A stretch of DNA of 64,000 nt. Origin: Lunularia cruciata. Taxonomy: Eukaryota > Streptophyta > Marchantiopsida > Lunulariales > Lunulariaceae. Of this stretch, positions 1-10,528 are shown in pieces (position 1 is the first letter of the stretch; every line of letters begins with the position of its first letter). The position numbers were made by a program, and so were the translations under genes. The stretch covers positions 21,948,001 through 22,012,000 of the forward strand of contig OX419757.1 of NCBI GenBank assembly GCA_948567375.1. The letters are read 5' to 3'. The notes under the pieces were generated by a model. The model did not search any database. It saw only the letters and a list, made by a program, of their open reading frames with translations, and was not told the DNA's origin.

Positions 1-45
1 AACAAGACCTGGCATGAGCTTGAGTATAACGACGAGTGTCCTTAG
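1..45 (+). CDS. C-terminal end of a gene cut by the window edge; tandem relative of the 2430-3272 gene
   Basis: An open frame of 14 codons runs from base 1 to a TAG at 43-45 and ends in residues YNDECP. The gene at 2430-3272 ends in a comparable way (FYDEYIDHP then TAG). The sequence after both stops is also related: both copies carry GAACGCTGATTCTA, followed by a matching TCGTATCCT.. stretch (roughly 86-155 here, 3321-3410 in the other copy). I read this as the last exon of an upstream tandem paralogue whose body lies outside the window. The assignment depends entirely on the second copy, because 14 codons alone prove nothing. Confidence 0.3.
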   Translation, partial: NKTWHELEYNDECP

Positions 46-2429
46 GGACCTAACTCGGATCTGTACATCAATTTCAGAACGCTGATTCTAGCAAATAGGA
101 CAGTGGGAGATCTCTTTGCTAGAGGTATAGACTCGTATCCTCCGTATTCGACATCTCACTGTTGACAGATATGCTTTTCTGAATCAGTTGCAGTAAGTTT
201 CTCCGAACATGGAATCAAGGTCTTAATTTTCAAAGCTTGAGAATTGACAGTATCAGTACACGCGTTTTATCCATATGCAGCGTAGATTTATGCTCCTGGA
301 CCAGTCAATGATTCATGTTCGATACGTAAGTTGTAAGTTCGGTGATACTTTCTTGATTCAATTTGCTGATCAAAGCAATTAACATTCATGGTGACGCTCT
401 TGGAGTAAGGTGTGAATAGGATAAACAAACAAAACTTCAAAAGCATGTCGTTGATGACTATTGCTGTTCGGAATCGGAGATCTCTGAATCTTTGAATACG
501 GATGAATACTGCAAGGCTCCTTACCTTGAGGGTAATCTAGTGGCAGGCGGATGTGTGAACTTCTTCCGAGATGGAAGACGATCGTCGCGCTTGATCCCAA
601 GTCCGTTGATTTGCTTATTTCTTGGTAAGTAAGAATTGCGCATGCAGATATAGAGATGGCGAAGTTCATAGCTTCACCACTCATGGACGTCAACTCTATA
701 AACGCTACATCTGTCCATTAGAACAGTATATATACCTTCCCCAAACTAGCTGCAAACTCCTCCAACCTAAACGGACTCACTTCCCGACTCCGCTCAAACA
801 GATCATGCAATCACTCGGATCATCACGTGAACGTTTCCATCGTATTGTAAGTAATGAAAAGAAAGAACTGCTTGAGAAATTCCATCGCGGTCTATTCTTA
901 AATTCAAGCGCCAGTTGAACCATGAATAGCTGCAAAGGCATTGTGACTTAGTCTGGGGTGTTTAAAACGAGGTCTCGATCTACCAGAAACAGATCATTTG
1001 AGATCACTGAATCTTGATTCACACAATAAACTGGGTTCTTGAGTTCGTAGAGATCAGTATGGAGAGATTAATTTACTTGAATTGTCGATTTAACTTAGAG
1101 ATAACGGATCTGTCTGGATGCTCGTCGCTACTCCAGGTTCGTTCGTTAGCATCTAACATTTAAAGAATCCGTCAGATATTGATGAAGAAACTCGTGTTAA
1201 CAAAAGCCAGGCTTCTCACGTCCACAAGCAAGCAAATCTGATTGTAATGGAAGCTAAGAAATGTTGTCGGAGACGAGTACGTCAATCCTGACCTCATTGT
1301 TGGAGCGAAAAGGGGATCTTATAATTTATCTCTTCATAAAAACGTAATATGTTCATTACTTGCTGCTTTTGACTTGCATTATTATTTATAATGAAACACG
1401 AAGTTCAAGCTGCTAAATAAAGATGAGGATGGATGCACACATGTTTCAAGGTCAATGTAACCCGTATACAAACTCTCAGATTGAAGTCTACGGATAAGTT
1501 TGAGTTCAAACTGGAGGAGGAAGTAGCTCGCGAGATCCAGGAAATCAGTGGTTTGCGTGGTCATTCTGAAGCAAGCAATGACCAAATGTACGTGCAAACT
1601 GTGCAGATCCCGAGTACATTTATATCTAAGGCTATGCACCAATACATGTACAGCAGAAATAGTGTAGAAAGTCAAAGGAGAGATAGAATTCCTTGCATTT
1701 TCTAATCGGTCTCCAGAGAATCTACCAGTATGATACAACCTGGCAGGAGGCATTAATACATGTGATATGAGAAACTCTCCTCAGTACTACTTCCTTCTGA
1801 AATTTGTCGAGAATGAATTATCCCGGGTTTGTTGGCTGGATACCAGTCTCACTCAGATCACTGAGACCGTCAGAAATGTCAAGGTCTAAACAAGTCTTCC
1901 GGAATAGACTCGAACGATCCTGAATCAGATCACCGAATTAAACAGGAGATTTCGCTTCTGATCATAGAACATGCAGCGCTTAATCTAAGAAACGTTCTTG
2001 ATAGTAGCAGTGCTCAAGAAACTGATCGTTGCCATCAAGAACTCCTACCACACTACAGTTAATGTAATACGGAAAGACGGCGTTTGTCAGGTGAGTAGTT
2101 GGACATTATTCCTCCGCCAGTACGGTTCGAAGTGTGAATCAAGGTTTTCTTGGCGCTAGCTTAAGTGTGACGCAAGCTATTCAAGTTATGACAGATAAAG
2201 AAAATTTGGAATTCTTTCCTGAGGCTACTTAATTCCTGTTCTGTGTTGTATCGAAGCTTGATAACTTCCTCCATCCTTCAAGGGAGTTTATAAGCAGAGC
2301 TGGTTCCCATAAGGATTTCTGCATCATTCGCTCCGAATCAGCTTTGTCCTTTTTTTTTTCCTCGCTTTGTCCACTGATACTAGTCTCTAACTTGCGCTTC
2401 TTCTGAGCTGAAGATCTTTCAGAGAGAAA
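46..2429. other. Spacer with gene scraps between the two tandem copies
   Basis: No complete gene is visible. Bases 46-240 are the downstream homology shared with 3273-3450. A coding-like scrap at about 2016-2095 reads KKLIVAIKNSYHTTV.. and ends at a good donor (CAG|GTGAGT); it could be an exon of another decayed copy of the same family. An open stretch at 1433-1705 has no splice or homology support. The rest shows nothing recognisable. Confidence 0.4.
2289..2294 (+). promoter_or_regulatory. Possible TATA box of the 2430 gene
   Basis: TATAAG lies about 140 bases upstream of the ATG at 2430, within TTTATAAGCAGAGC. The distance suits a plant core promoter with a leader of about 100 bases. Only position and motif support it. 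Confidence 0.35.
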
Positions 2430-3272
2430 ATGTATTCAGACTCTTTGAGAGCATCGAAGGTGATTTCAGATCCAGATGCGATGTCTGAACGAAGGAAGTC
2501 GAAACGAGCAAAATTTGTCAAGGACGCCAAGGTTGAGTTGATAAATGACGATAACAACAAATTGGGCACATGCTATTCATGCGTATGCCCGGTCAGTGAT
2601 CGTGCAGATGTGCTACTTTCATCAGTCTCTGTCCTTTCAGACACCGAAATACGTTTAAAGTTGACAAATTCATTCAAGATGGGAGACATCGACATAACTG
2701 TTAAGTGCAGAGTTTACCGAGAAGGAAAGCTGATCCACACTTTGCCGATATCAGATCTTGATCCTGGTTCTGCTCAGTGGATTCTCGTACGTCTTGACAA
2801 AGGAGACATCAGACAGGTCTCCGTCAGCTATTTACTATACCGGAAGACCTTGGAGTTCATGCTATATGACCTTCACTTGTACACGAAATGTGAAAACAAG
2901 GACGATCACTGCACTGAATGGAAAGTTGACAAAGCTGGACTTTTCAGAAAAGAGCACTCGAATTTCACTTTGAAGCAAGAATGGACTCAGGTAAATTGGT
3001 TCAATCGACGCTAACCCGTACATTTCGGGCTCTGACAATAAAGTGACCTCAGGACTATGCATAGCTTCTACTTCTACTTCGCTGAAAGAGTGCCAGGAGT
3101 ACGCGTCGACGATCGACCGAGTGATCCGCAGATAAGTTTGTCCTGCTTTGCTGGGAAGGTACCAGGAGATCTCTTCACGGTCAACAGTAATTGAATTTCA
3201 ATTGAGATGCCGATGGCAAGAACTCAAAAAGTTAATCAGGTCTTCTACGATGAGTATATCGATCACCCGTAG
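2430..3272 (+). CDS. Small cysteine-containing protein, possibly S1/SPH (self-incompatibility protein S1)-like
   Basis: The first exon (2430 to about 2990-2998) is open for about 190 codons from an ATG. A second piece, 3053-3158, is open and coding-like (HSFYFYFAERVPG..), and a third, 3240-3272, ends in FYDEYIDHP and TAG. The second junction (GAAG|GTACCA .. ATCAG|GTC, intron 3159-3239) keeps phase. The first does not: the strong donor CAG|GTAAAT at 2991 gives an immediate stop, and the frame is kept only with a weak donor at 2999 and a 54-base intron. So the model is wrong there or the gene is broken. From about residue 75 it reads LKLTNSF.., ITVKCR, HTL, W, then FMLYD, two C residues and W.V..AGLF. 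That order resembles S1/SPH proteins (N-S-L, VHC, G..W.F, F.VY, C..C.W.V..GLY). Unlike typical family members it has no obvious N-terminal signal peptide; a basic stretch (SERRKSKRAK) sits near the start. The family call is an inference. Confidence 0.4.
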
Positions 3273-6070
3273 TTCGTGTCCCGCAGCCTCATTCGGGGTC
3301 TCGAGATGAATGTGAGAACGCTGATTCTATCTGTAACAAACTGGATATATGGTGAGGGATCTCCAATCCCATTCCTAGAGTTAGAATCGTATCCTTTGTA
3401 TCTGACGACTCATATTCGCAAAGATGTTCTTTCAATTAGAGCAAAGACAAATTCACTGCCCATGAAATGACATCCCTATATCGAAGACTTGAGGATGGTC
3501 GGTATCACTTAGTATCCACAGAATTCTGTCTATAGGTTTTCTGGATTTTGCCCGTTTCATGTTTGAGGACAAAGATGAAATGAATTGTTACTTAATTTTT
3601 AATAATAAAACATTTATGAATTATTATTTCCTTAGATTTTAGGAAAAATACTTTTCTACATAATATTGGCATTTACTTGGATTTTAGAAACTAACCAATA
3701 GCATTCGTAATTACCACTGCAAATAATCTGTCAAGAGAATAAATGATCAAATAAAATTTTATTTTTCTACATTAATACCTTTCTAAGAAAATAAGACTTT
3801 AGTTTTAGTCTCAAAAAGATATGAGTGAAAGAAAGAAAGTTCTAGATAATGTAATGTAATCTTGATTTATTCAAATTTCAAATAAATGGACCTGAATTTT
3901 AGTTAATTTGAAATATATTTGAATATGTTGATCTACAAAAGTAGTTTTATAAAAGATTTATTTCTCTTATCTTTGAAATTTTGTAAACATTTAAAATTTA
4001 GAGAAATTTTTCATACTACCTTACTCAAAATATTAACATAAATAATTTTCCAAAATACCCCACGCACCAAAAGTTATCCAAATCCACTCCTCGCACGGAC
4101 TACTTCAACTCGCACCCCAACAACCACTTCCGCCAACAGTATCTCATGCACGATGAATGGTTGCAATTTGAAATGAAAATGGAGCATTTTGGAGAATACA
4201 TTTTTTAAGTATAGCATTTTGGAAAATTCCCCTAAAATTTATCATCCTCAAGAAATTTCTTTCTATGGCGTGTAGAGAGACTTCAACCTGAATCTTGGTT
4301 TCAGTTTAGTCACTCAAATCTATAGAATGATGATTGCTTAGATTTCATAAGATTTCTAAAATGAGTTATATTAAAAAAATCAAATTTACCAAGTACTTTT
4401 CATATCAACTATTTTAATATTATGAAAAGATGTATAGTTTGTTTAGTGGAGCAAGACATGATCTAAAATGTATGATGTATGCGTTCTATACTTTATGAAG
4501 ATGTTCAAAAGCAAAAAGTAATATTTTGGGAAAAGAAAAATAAATTTTATTTTTAGTTTAGAATAGAAATACATTATTTCTTATATCCAATATAATATTA
4601 AAGTCATAACAACATACCATGTCTCCATGAATCAATGTAATGAAACAAGTTTTATGCGAGAAGAGTTCTTTTCTTTAGCAATTAAATCCGGAATCAAGGA
4701 TTAACTTTGGTTTATTATTAATTGATTTTAAAGTAACTTTATTATTTTTCTTTAAACTCTTTTATTGAATTCCTTGTTAAGAGCAAACTGTCAAGCTTAT
4801 CTTAATCCATGTCTTGAACAGCCAATTTGCTGAAAACTGGAGACTACTATACTAGTTTATTTGGACGTTTGTCTCCTCTAAAGTCTCCCAGTTTTGCAAA
4901 TGAAGAGTCATTTGAGGTCAATTCGACAATGCTTTGAAATTATATGCTATGAAAGAAAAACAAAAAGATGTATGTGTAAATCATTAAAGATTTAGATATC
5001 TATTGAGCTTGATTTCGGTGTCAAATGAGTGGTTAAGAATATTGTCTGTCGATTGACTACTAGACTAGTGAAAAGTTTTTCACTAGTCAAGAAGTCATTT
5101 CTTCTCTGGGCTGAAAGAGGTCTAATGGTGAGGAAACACTGAACAACTTTGTAGTTCTTGTCTAAGGAATTATCCTATGCGGTCGCCTCACTCTGTTCTT
5201 GTCTAAGGAATGTTGAAGATACACCACATAAGACTAGCACGTCAATCCGGGACGATCGTAGACTAAAACTAGGCAACTAGGGGGTATCTGGACGTGGAGT
5301 CCCAGGGAACATCCGGAGCCAGAATGGAGACTGTCATCAGAAACAAGAACTGGGATGTACAGTCTCCAGATTCGGCTGCAGGAAGCATACGCTCAGTTGA
5401 CGATATGGTTGATTTCGGAATTGTTTATTATCTATGCGTGCCGCGAAGATTGCTTTGGACTTAGAGGCTGCAGTATCCATGCAGGTTTCGAAAGATTTAG
5501 GGTTTAAGATGAAGGTTTCTGAACCCCTGACTAAGTTTCGGAGGCTGACCCGGCTGACACATCCAACTTTAGTTTTAATCAATGTTTTGAAGGTTTGTAC
5601 TCTGTGTATCAAATCATTAATGAAAGTTGCGCAAAGAAGGATCATTTTCATCGCGGGAAAGATCCTTTTGAATTTCATCCTTCTAATTGTTCTTGAAGCT
5701 TGCGGGATTTTTGCTTCCTTTTACAGGATCAACAGGAGAATCCGATTCAAGCTGTTCCATTGTGTGAGTCGAATTGTGGGGAGTCTCTGTTTTTTACATA
5801 CTCTCCCTCAATCTCCTTCAATCTGTTCATGTGGTCACGGGATTGCAAGTTTTGGGGGGCCTGCCTATTTCGGAAGTTGCATTCTTTGCCCTGATGGTTG
5901 TTCTCCTACTTCTATCAGGGGATTTATCAGCAGTTCTTCGGCCGGAATTGAGGAACTTGCGAAGATATGGCGGGCAACGTTCATATCGACTGAAGCGCTC
6001 TTCTAAAAGAACTCTAGTTCTGCCTGAAGGGTGGATGAACAGAGCCACTGAGGCAAGTACGTGAAAGACA
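3273..6070. other. Downstream homology, AT-rich filler, then TAF1B upstream region
   Basis: 3273-3472 carries the sequence shared with the left edge. About 3560-5000 is strongly AT-rich, with many stops in all frames and no gene. From about 5100 the base composition returns to that of the gene regions. 5434-6006 is open for 190 codons on the + strand but begins inside sequence without recognisable domains; it most likely belongs to the TAF1B promoter or leader. Confidence 0.5.
5063..5088. repeat. Perfect 12-bp inverted repeat (2-base loop)
   Basis: GACTAGTGAAAA at 5063-5074 and its exact reverse complement at 5077-5088 form a tight hairpin at the edge between the AT-rich block and the TAF1B upstream region. 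No function is assigned. Confidence 0.8.
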
Positions 6071-9000
6071 ATGTCATCATGGTGTCAGGTCTGCGGCAGC
6101 GCAGACATGGCTACTGGAGATGATGGTTCGCACTACTGTCAAAGTTGTGGTGCACAGAACGAAAATTATATAGAAGAGGCGTTCGATGGTGATGACGCTC
6201 ATGTCTTCACTGCTCGCTTCGTTAGGGAGACTCGAGTAGCACGAAATGCAGAACAAGAGATAAATGCGGAAATTCCACCCGAGGTCCTTGCAGCATCCCA
6301 AGCTTTCATTTCTCAACCTACACCTGGAGCGCATTTTGAGTCTTTCACTGGTAATGTGTTAGGAACGCCTTATGGCACGGGGTCTGCTCCCTCTCAAACT
6401 GCGATTGCACTGGGCTCTCAGTTCGGTCTCTCTTCACAGCAAGTCCTAAAGCAGCAGCCAATAGAGAAAGAAGCTCTATCCAATAGCATAAGAAAGTCCT
6501 ATGTTGAGGGCATACAGAAGATCCTACTAATGCAGATTGAGACTTTAGTTAAAGATTTTGATGTTACTCCCTTAATTTGTGGAATAGTGGGGCCAATCTG
6601 GTTGAGATATGTGGCTTCCACCCGAGTGTTTGAGAAAGTATGGGCAGATGAGGCACTTGAGGTTGCAGAAGACCGTGAACGAAGAAGAAAGGGACCTCGA
6701 CGTCGAGTTTTCAAAGGTAGAGTCTCCTCTTTAATTTAGTTGGTCAGTATCTACATTACCTGAGGACCGCTCGTTACCTCTCGTGCATTTCCTTGGATAG
6801 CTATGGGTCTCGTCCCCTGTTCATGAATTACAATGGTGTTCACAGTTGTTTATATGTAAACCTTTCAGACTGGCAATTGAACCAAGTTTGGTCAAGAAAG
6901 ATCCTGTGAACTTGGTGGCACTAGTACTGTAGGATTCACATTTTGGTGTCTACTGGAACACACCGACGGCGATAAGTATAGCTCTCTTCTCAATACGTGT
7001 GCTTGATATCTTTTTGATCCCTCTTAAGCATTTTTCCTTGCACGAGAAAATTGTCCGGGACCGACGATGGGGAATGACTCACAATTCCACGGGACCACCT
7101 ATGTAAGACCTCAACAACTGAAAATGGAAACTGTTCGCTTGAGGACGTACCTGGCACAATTGGCTTCCACCTATTTCAGAGATGTAAGCCGATTGTGCCT
7201 ATCAAACTGATCCAGTTTAAAGATGAGTTCTCTCTTCGGGATCTGCTTACGATACTCATTCGCTTTTAAGAAGAGTAGTTATGTTTGAAATTAACTCTGA
7301 GCCGGCGGTTTCCAGGAACTACTGTCTGGATCTTTTAAGAGGCAAACCTCGGTAGATCTCATCAATACTTCTCTGCGACGTCCTTTCTTTCACAGATGGA
7401 ATAGCCTCAAGAGTCTAGGATAAACCAGGATTCTTTTGAACTGTTTTTCGACATGATGTGTCCATCTGCACACCTCAGTTCACGTACCATCTTCCGTATT
7501 GCAGGATATGAACAAGATCCAGAACCAGAAATAACTGAGGAGATAATAATAAAGCAAAGGGGAACATTAGGCCCCAAGACACCTCGAAGGCGGAGACAGC
7601 GAAAGCGGCAAGGTGTAGTGGAGCCACGGACGACATTTGGAAGGAAAGCACGCTTTGTGTGGCTTAGTGCCCTCAAAGAAAGAATCCCTCTTTCTGTGAC
7701 TTTGGCTATCGCCTATCTGGCTTGCTATGTTGTTAGAGAAACAGTTCTACCTACCGATATACGACGATGGGCCTTGAAAGGGAAGTTGCCTTTTCTGACC
7801 GCTTTTGTGGAAATCTCGAAGCCGAGCCCCAATCACATCCCGAACACTGTGGGCGGTTTGCAGGTATGAGGCCATTAATTACTGATGTCTCATGCTTGAA
7901 ATATTTACTTGCTTTCTAGGAGCTATTGGTCCCAAACATTCTTAACTTTGTCTGCCATGGTAGTAATGATACTTGAATGTCCTCAAAAAACTCAATACTG
8001 AACGGTGGCTCGAACGGGAAGACCATGTTGCCTAGAATTAGTGACATTGACTGGAATATCTCAAGTAGCAGAAGTTCAGTATCTCTATATGTGGATCAGA
8101 CCTTTGAACTTCTCAGAGAGCATTAGGGACGATGCTAATAGACCAATACCTCTCGGATGGTTGGACATAAATGGTTCAGATGTTTCCAATCGAACCGAAA
8201 TTAATGTTCAAGCCAGTGAACGTGGTTGGATCAAGAGCAGTGGAGTTACTTGCGGGACACGTAGCAGAGAGGATAGGGCTTGAGTTGCCATCTATCAACT
8301 ATCAAGCAGTTAGTGCACGTCTGTTACATGCTATGAAGCTTCCAGTGGAGGAACTATCGGTGTATACTCAACGGATATACCAGTGGTACTGCCCTGCTGG
8401 ACTATGGCTCACTTCACAGGAAACTGCCTTACCAACCCGGGTGTATGTCATGGCTATGATAGTCATTGTCTTGAAGGTCCTGTATAGTCTTGATGGTCGA
8501 ATTGAAAATCAGACCACTGGAATGAAAGCAGCAACAAGCGCAGGAGTTTTGAAGGCCTCTTTACAAAACATAAGTGACCCGGGAGCTGCTGACGTTGGAG
8601 AGGCAATGCAAGTGGAGTCGGAAAAAGAATCGGATGCTGAAATGACTTCCCAGAAGCAGAAGGGAATGGACACGCACGTGGACGACATAGAAGATGCTGA
8701 CGGGATAGCTGAAAGTAACGAGGAAGTCAACGAGAGGAAATGGAAAGTGGAGGAACTCATATCGATCATGAAAGGGTTAAAGCCCTTTCAAAGCGCATCT
8801 AATATTAGTAAGTTATCATTTACTCCTCTGACGTTCTGCGAATATGCTTGCAGTTTTGAGCTGCAAAAGGTGTACTAAATGATTTGGTTCCGCGCAGATG
8901 GTTGTTTCCTTATGGGACTACGTCTTCGAAGAGCTTTAGAGTTAGTCATCTCATTTGAGTCCTTCTTTGAGAGGTTACTGCCTAGAAAACGTCATACGGG

Positions 9001-10528
9001 TAATGAGAAAATACAACGCATGCTCTCGGAAAGAATACCGTTTTGCGTATGAATGTTTTGCACTCAGGGATTCGTATTTACAACTGTACATGTGGACGTA
9101 TACAATTGCACAGAGTACTCTTGAGATTTGATGCGTGCAACTTTTCCATCAAGCAAAATACTTTGGACCTGGAAGAACAAAATCCCGTGTGCTCCCCCCC
9201 GTACGTTCTTTTATACCCATTGTTGATGTTGTGCACCCACTTATCTTGTTTATTGTGTCGCAGAGGAAGACCATGAGACAAAACTAGCATCGTACCTCAA
9301 ATATTGCCGTGAGGTCATCTATCCGGGGCCAGCCCCAGATGCCGATGAGGAGGTTATGCGGGATCATTTTTGGAGAATTTATGAGAAGAAAGGAAACGAG
9401 GTCCATTCGTACCCCACACTGGTCGCTGTTCATATTTTGTTCTTAGAAAGCACCATTACTCTAATCTGGACCTTCCCTCAAGTCAGGGCAAACTGAAATC
9501 ATTTATGACTTCTATGCTGACAAGCCTATATTGATCAAGGAAGAAATCCTGATAGCCACGATTCGCTACGAACCTTTTGGGACGACAGTCCTGGGAGAAC
9601 AGATACATACTAGCGTTGCTCGATCAATGGAAAAGAAAATTTAATAACCACTAGTAGCTTAAATATGAAAATCTGTGACTTGAGACATGGACTATCAGCT
9701 TCTTCCAACAGGATCGCTTATCTCATGATTCAGGCCACAGCAAATAAGCAGCCCGGTGAAGGTGTAGAAGTGGCTATCAACTCAAGCGAAGAAGCAGAAG
9801 ATGGTAAAGCGCGCGACAAAGAGGGACCTCGTGCTACAAGGTACCAAACAAAGACTCATGGCAGCGTAGGAAGTATTGCCGGTGTACGGAATAAAGATCA
9901 GCCAAGGAAGCCTTTAAATGATAGACGTATGAGGCCCGATCATAGTGCTCGGAAGAGCAGAGAGAAAGTCAGTCAGAGACAAGAAATTAATATGGATGGG
10001 CAGGAGAAGGACCTAGACCATGAAGAATTTGATTCAACAGGGGAGGATGAGATGGATGTTCGAGAACGTGAATTGCAGCATCTCATAAAAGATATGAACA
10101 AGGTTGGTTTCTCTCTTCTTCCACCCATTACACGTGACGTACCGGATAATGCGTACGTGAGATACAAGTTAGTTGCTTCAGGCAAAGAGCTCAAACCTGT
10201 CCATGAAGATTACTTCATCGTTCTTCGTGTTTGTGCGAAATTGATCAAGGTGCACCCGAAAGCTCTGCATTGGGGTGTGCAGAAGGTAGAACAAGGGTTG
10301 CTTGATGTAGAGAAAAACATAAGGGAATTTATGCTAAATCAGGACAAGGACATTGCCAAACTTTATTTGGATACTTTTGGCGAGAGGACGGAGTTCAGGA
10401 CACGGGACGTTGCTGGGGAGTATGCGAGGAAACGGAGTAAATTATTACTGGCTAGGTGCCGAGTAGACCAGGGCTTTGGTTCAGAAAGGGATTACATAGA
10501 CTTGATACTCCACGCAGACTACCTTTGA
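6071..10528 (+). CDS. TAF1B: RNA polymerase I initiation factor TAF1B/RRN7 (TFIIB-like)
   Basis: This is a subunit of the core promoter factor that recruits RNA polymerase I to rDNA in the nucleolus. Predicted exons: 6071-6716, 7505-7863, 8180-8807, 8898-8999, 9264-9400, 9483 to about 9587 (or 9614), about 9734-10528; phases agree throughout, giving about 923-932 residues. The N terminus is a zinc ribbon (C5, C8, C23, C26). A first cyclin-fold half follows (DFDVTPLICGIVGPIWLRYV near 170, then LSVTLAIAYLACYVVRETVLPTDI near 280). The second cyclin fold starts at FPIEPKLMF (exon 3) and includes ALPTRVYVMAMIVIVLKVLY. After an acidic linker, the last exon holds a low-complexity charged stretch and the conserved plant C-terminal block (GFSLLPPI.., HEDYFIVLRVCAKL..). 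This order is that of plant RRN7/TAF1B; the Arabidopsis relative is, as I recall, MEE12. The last two introns are the uncertain part: the donors at 9588 and 9615 are both weak. The start is the first ATG of the zinc-ribbon frame. Confidence 0.88.

Noticed and set aside
5434-6006. 190-codon open frame just upstream of TAF1B
   Set aside because: No recognisable domain; overlapped by open frames in other phases and on the other strand; more likely TAF1B leader or promoter.
8005-8283. Open frame overlapping the start of TAF1B exon 3
   Set aside because: Begins with GTG and runs in another frame; exon 3 from 8180 continues TAF1B in phase, so this is a shadow.
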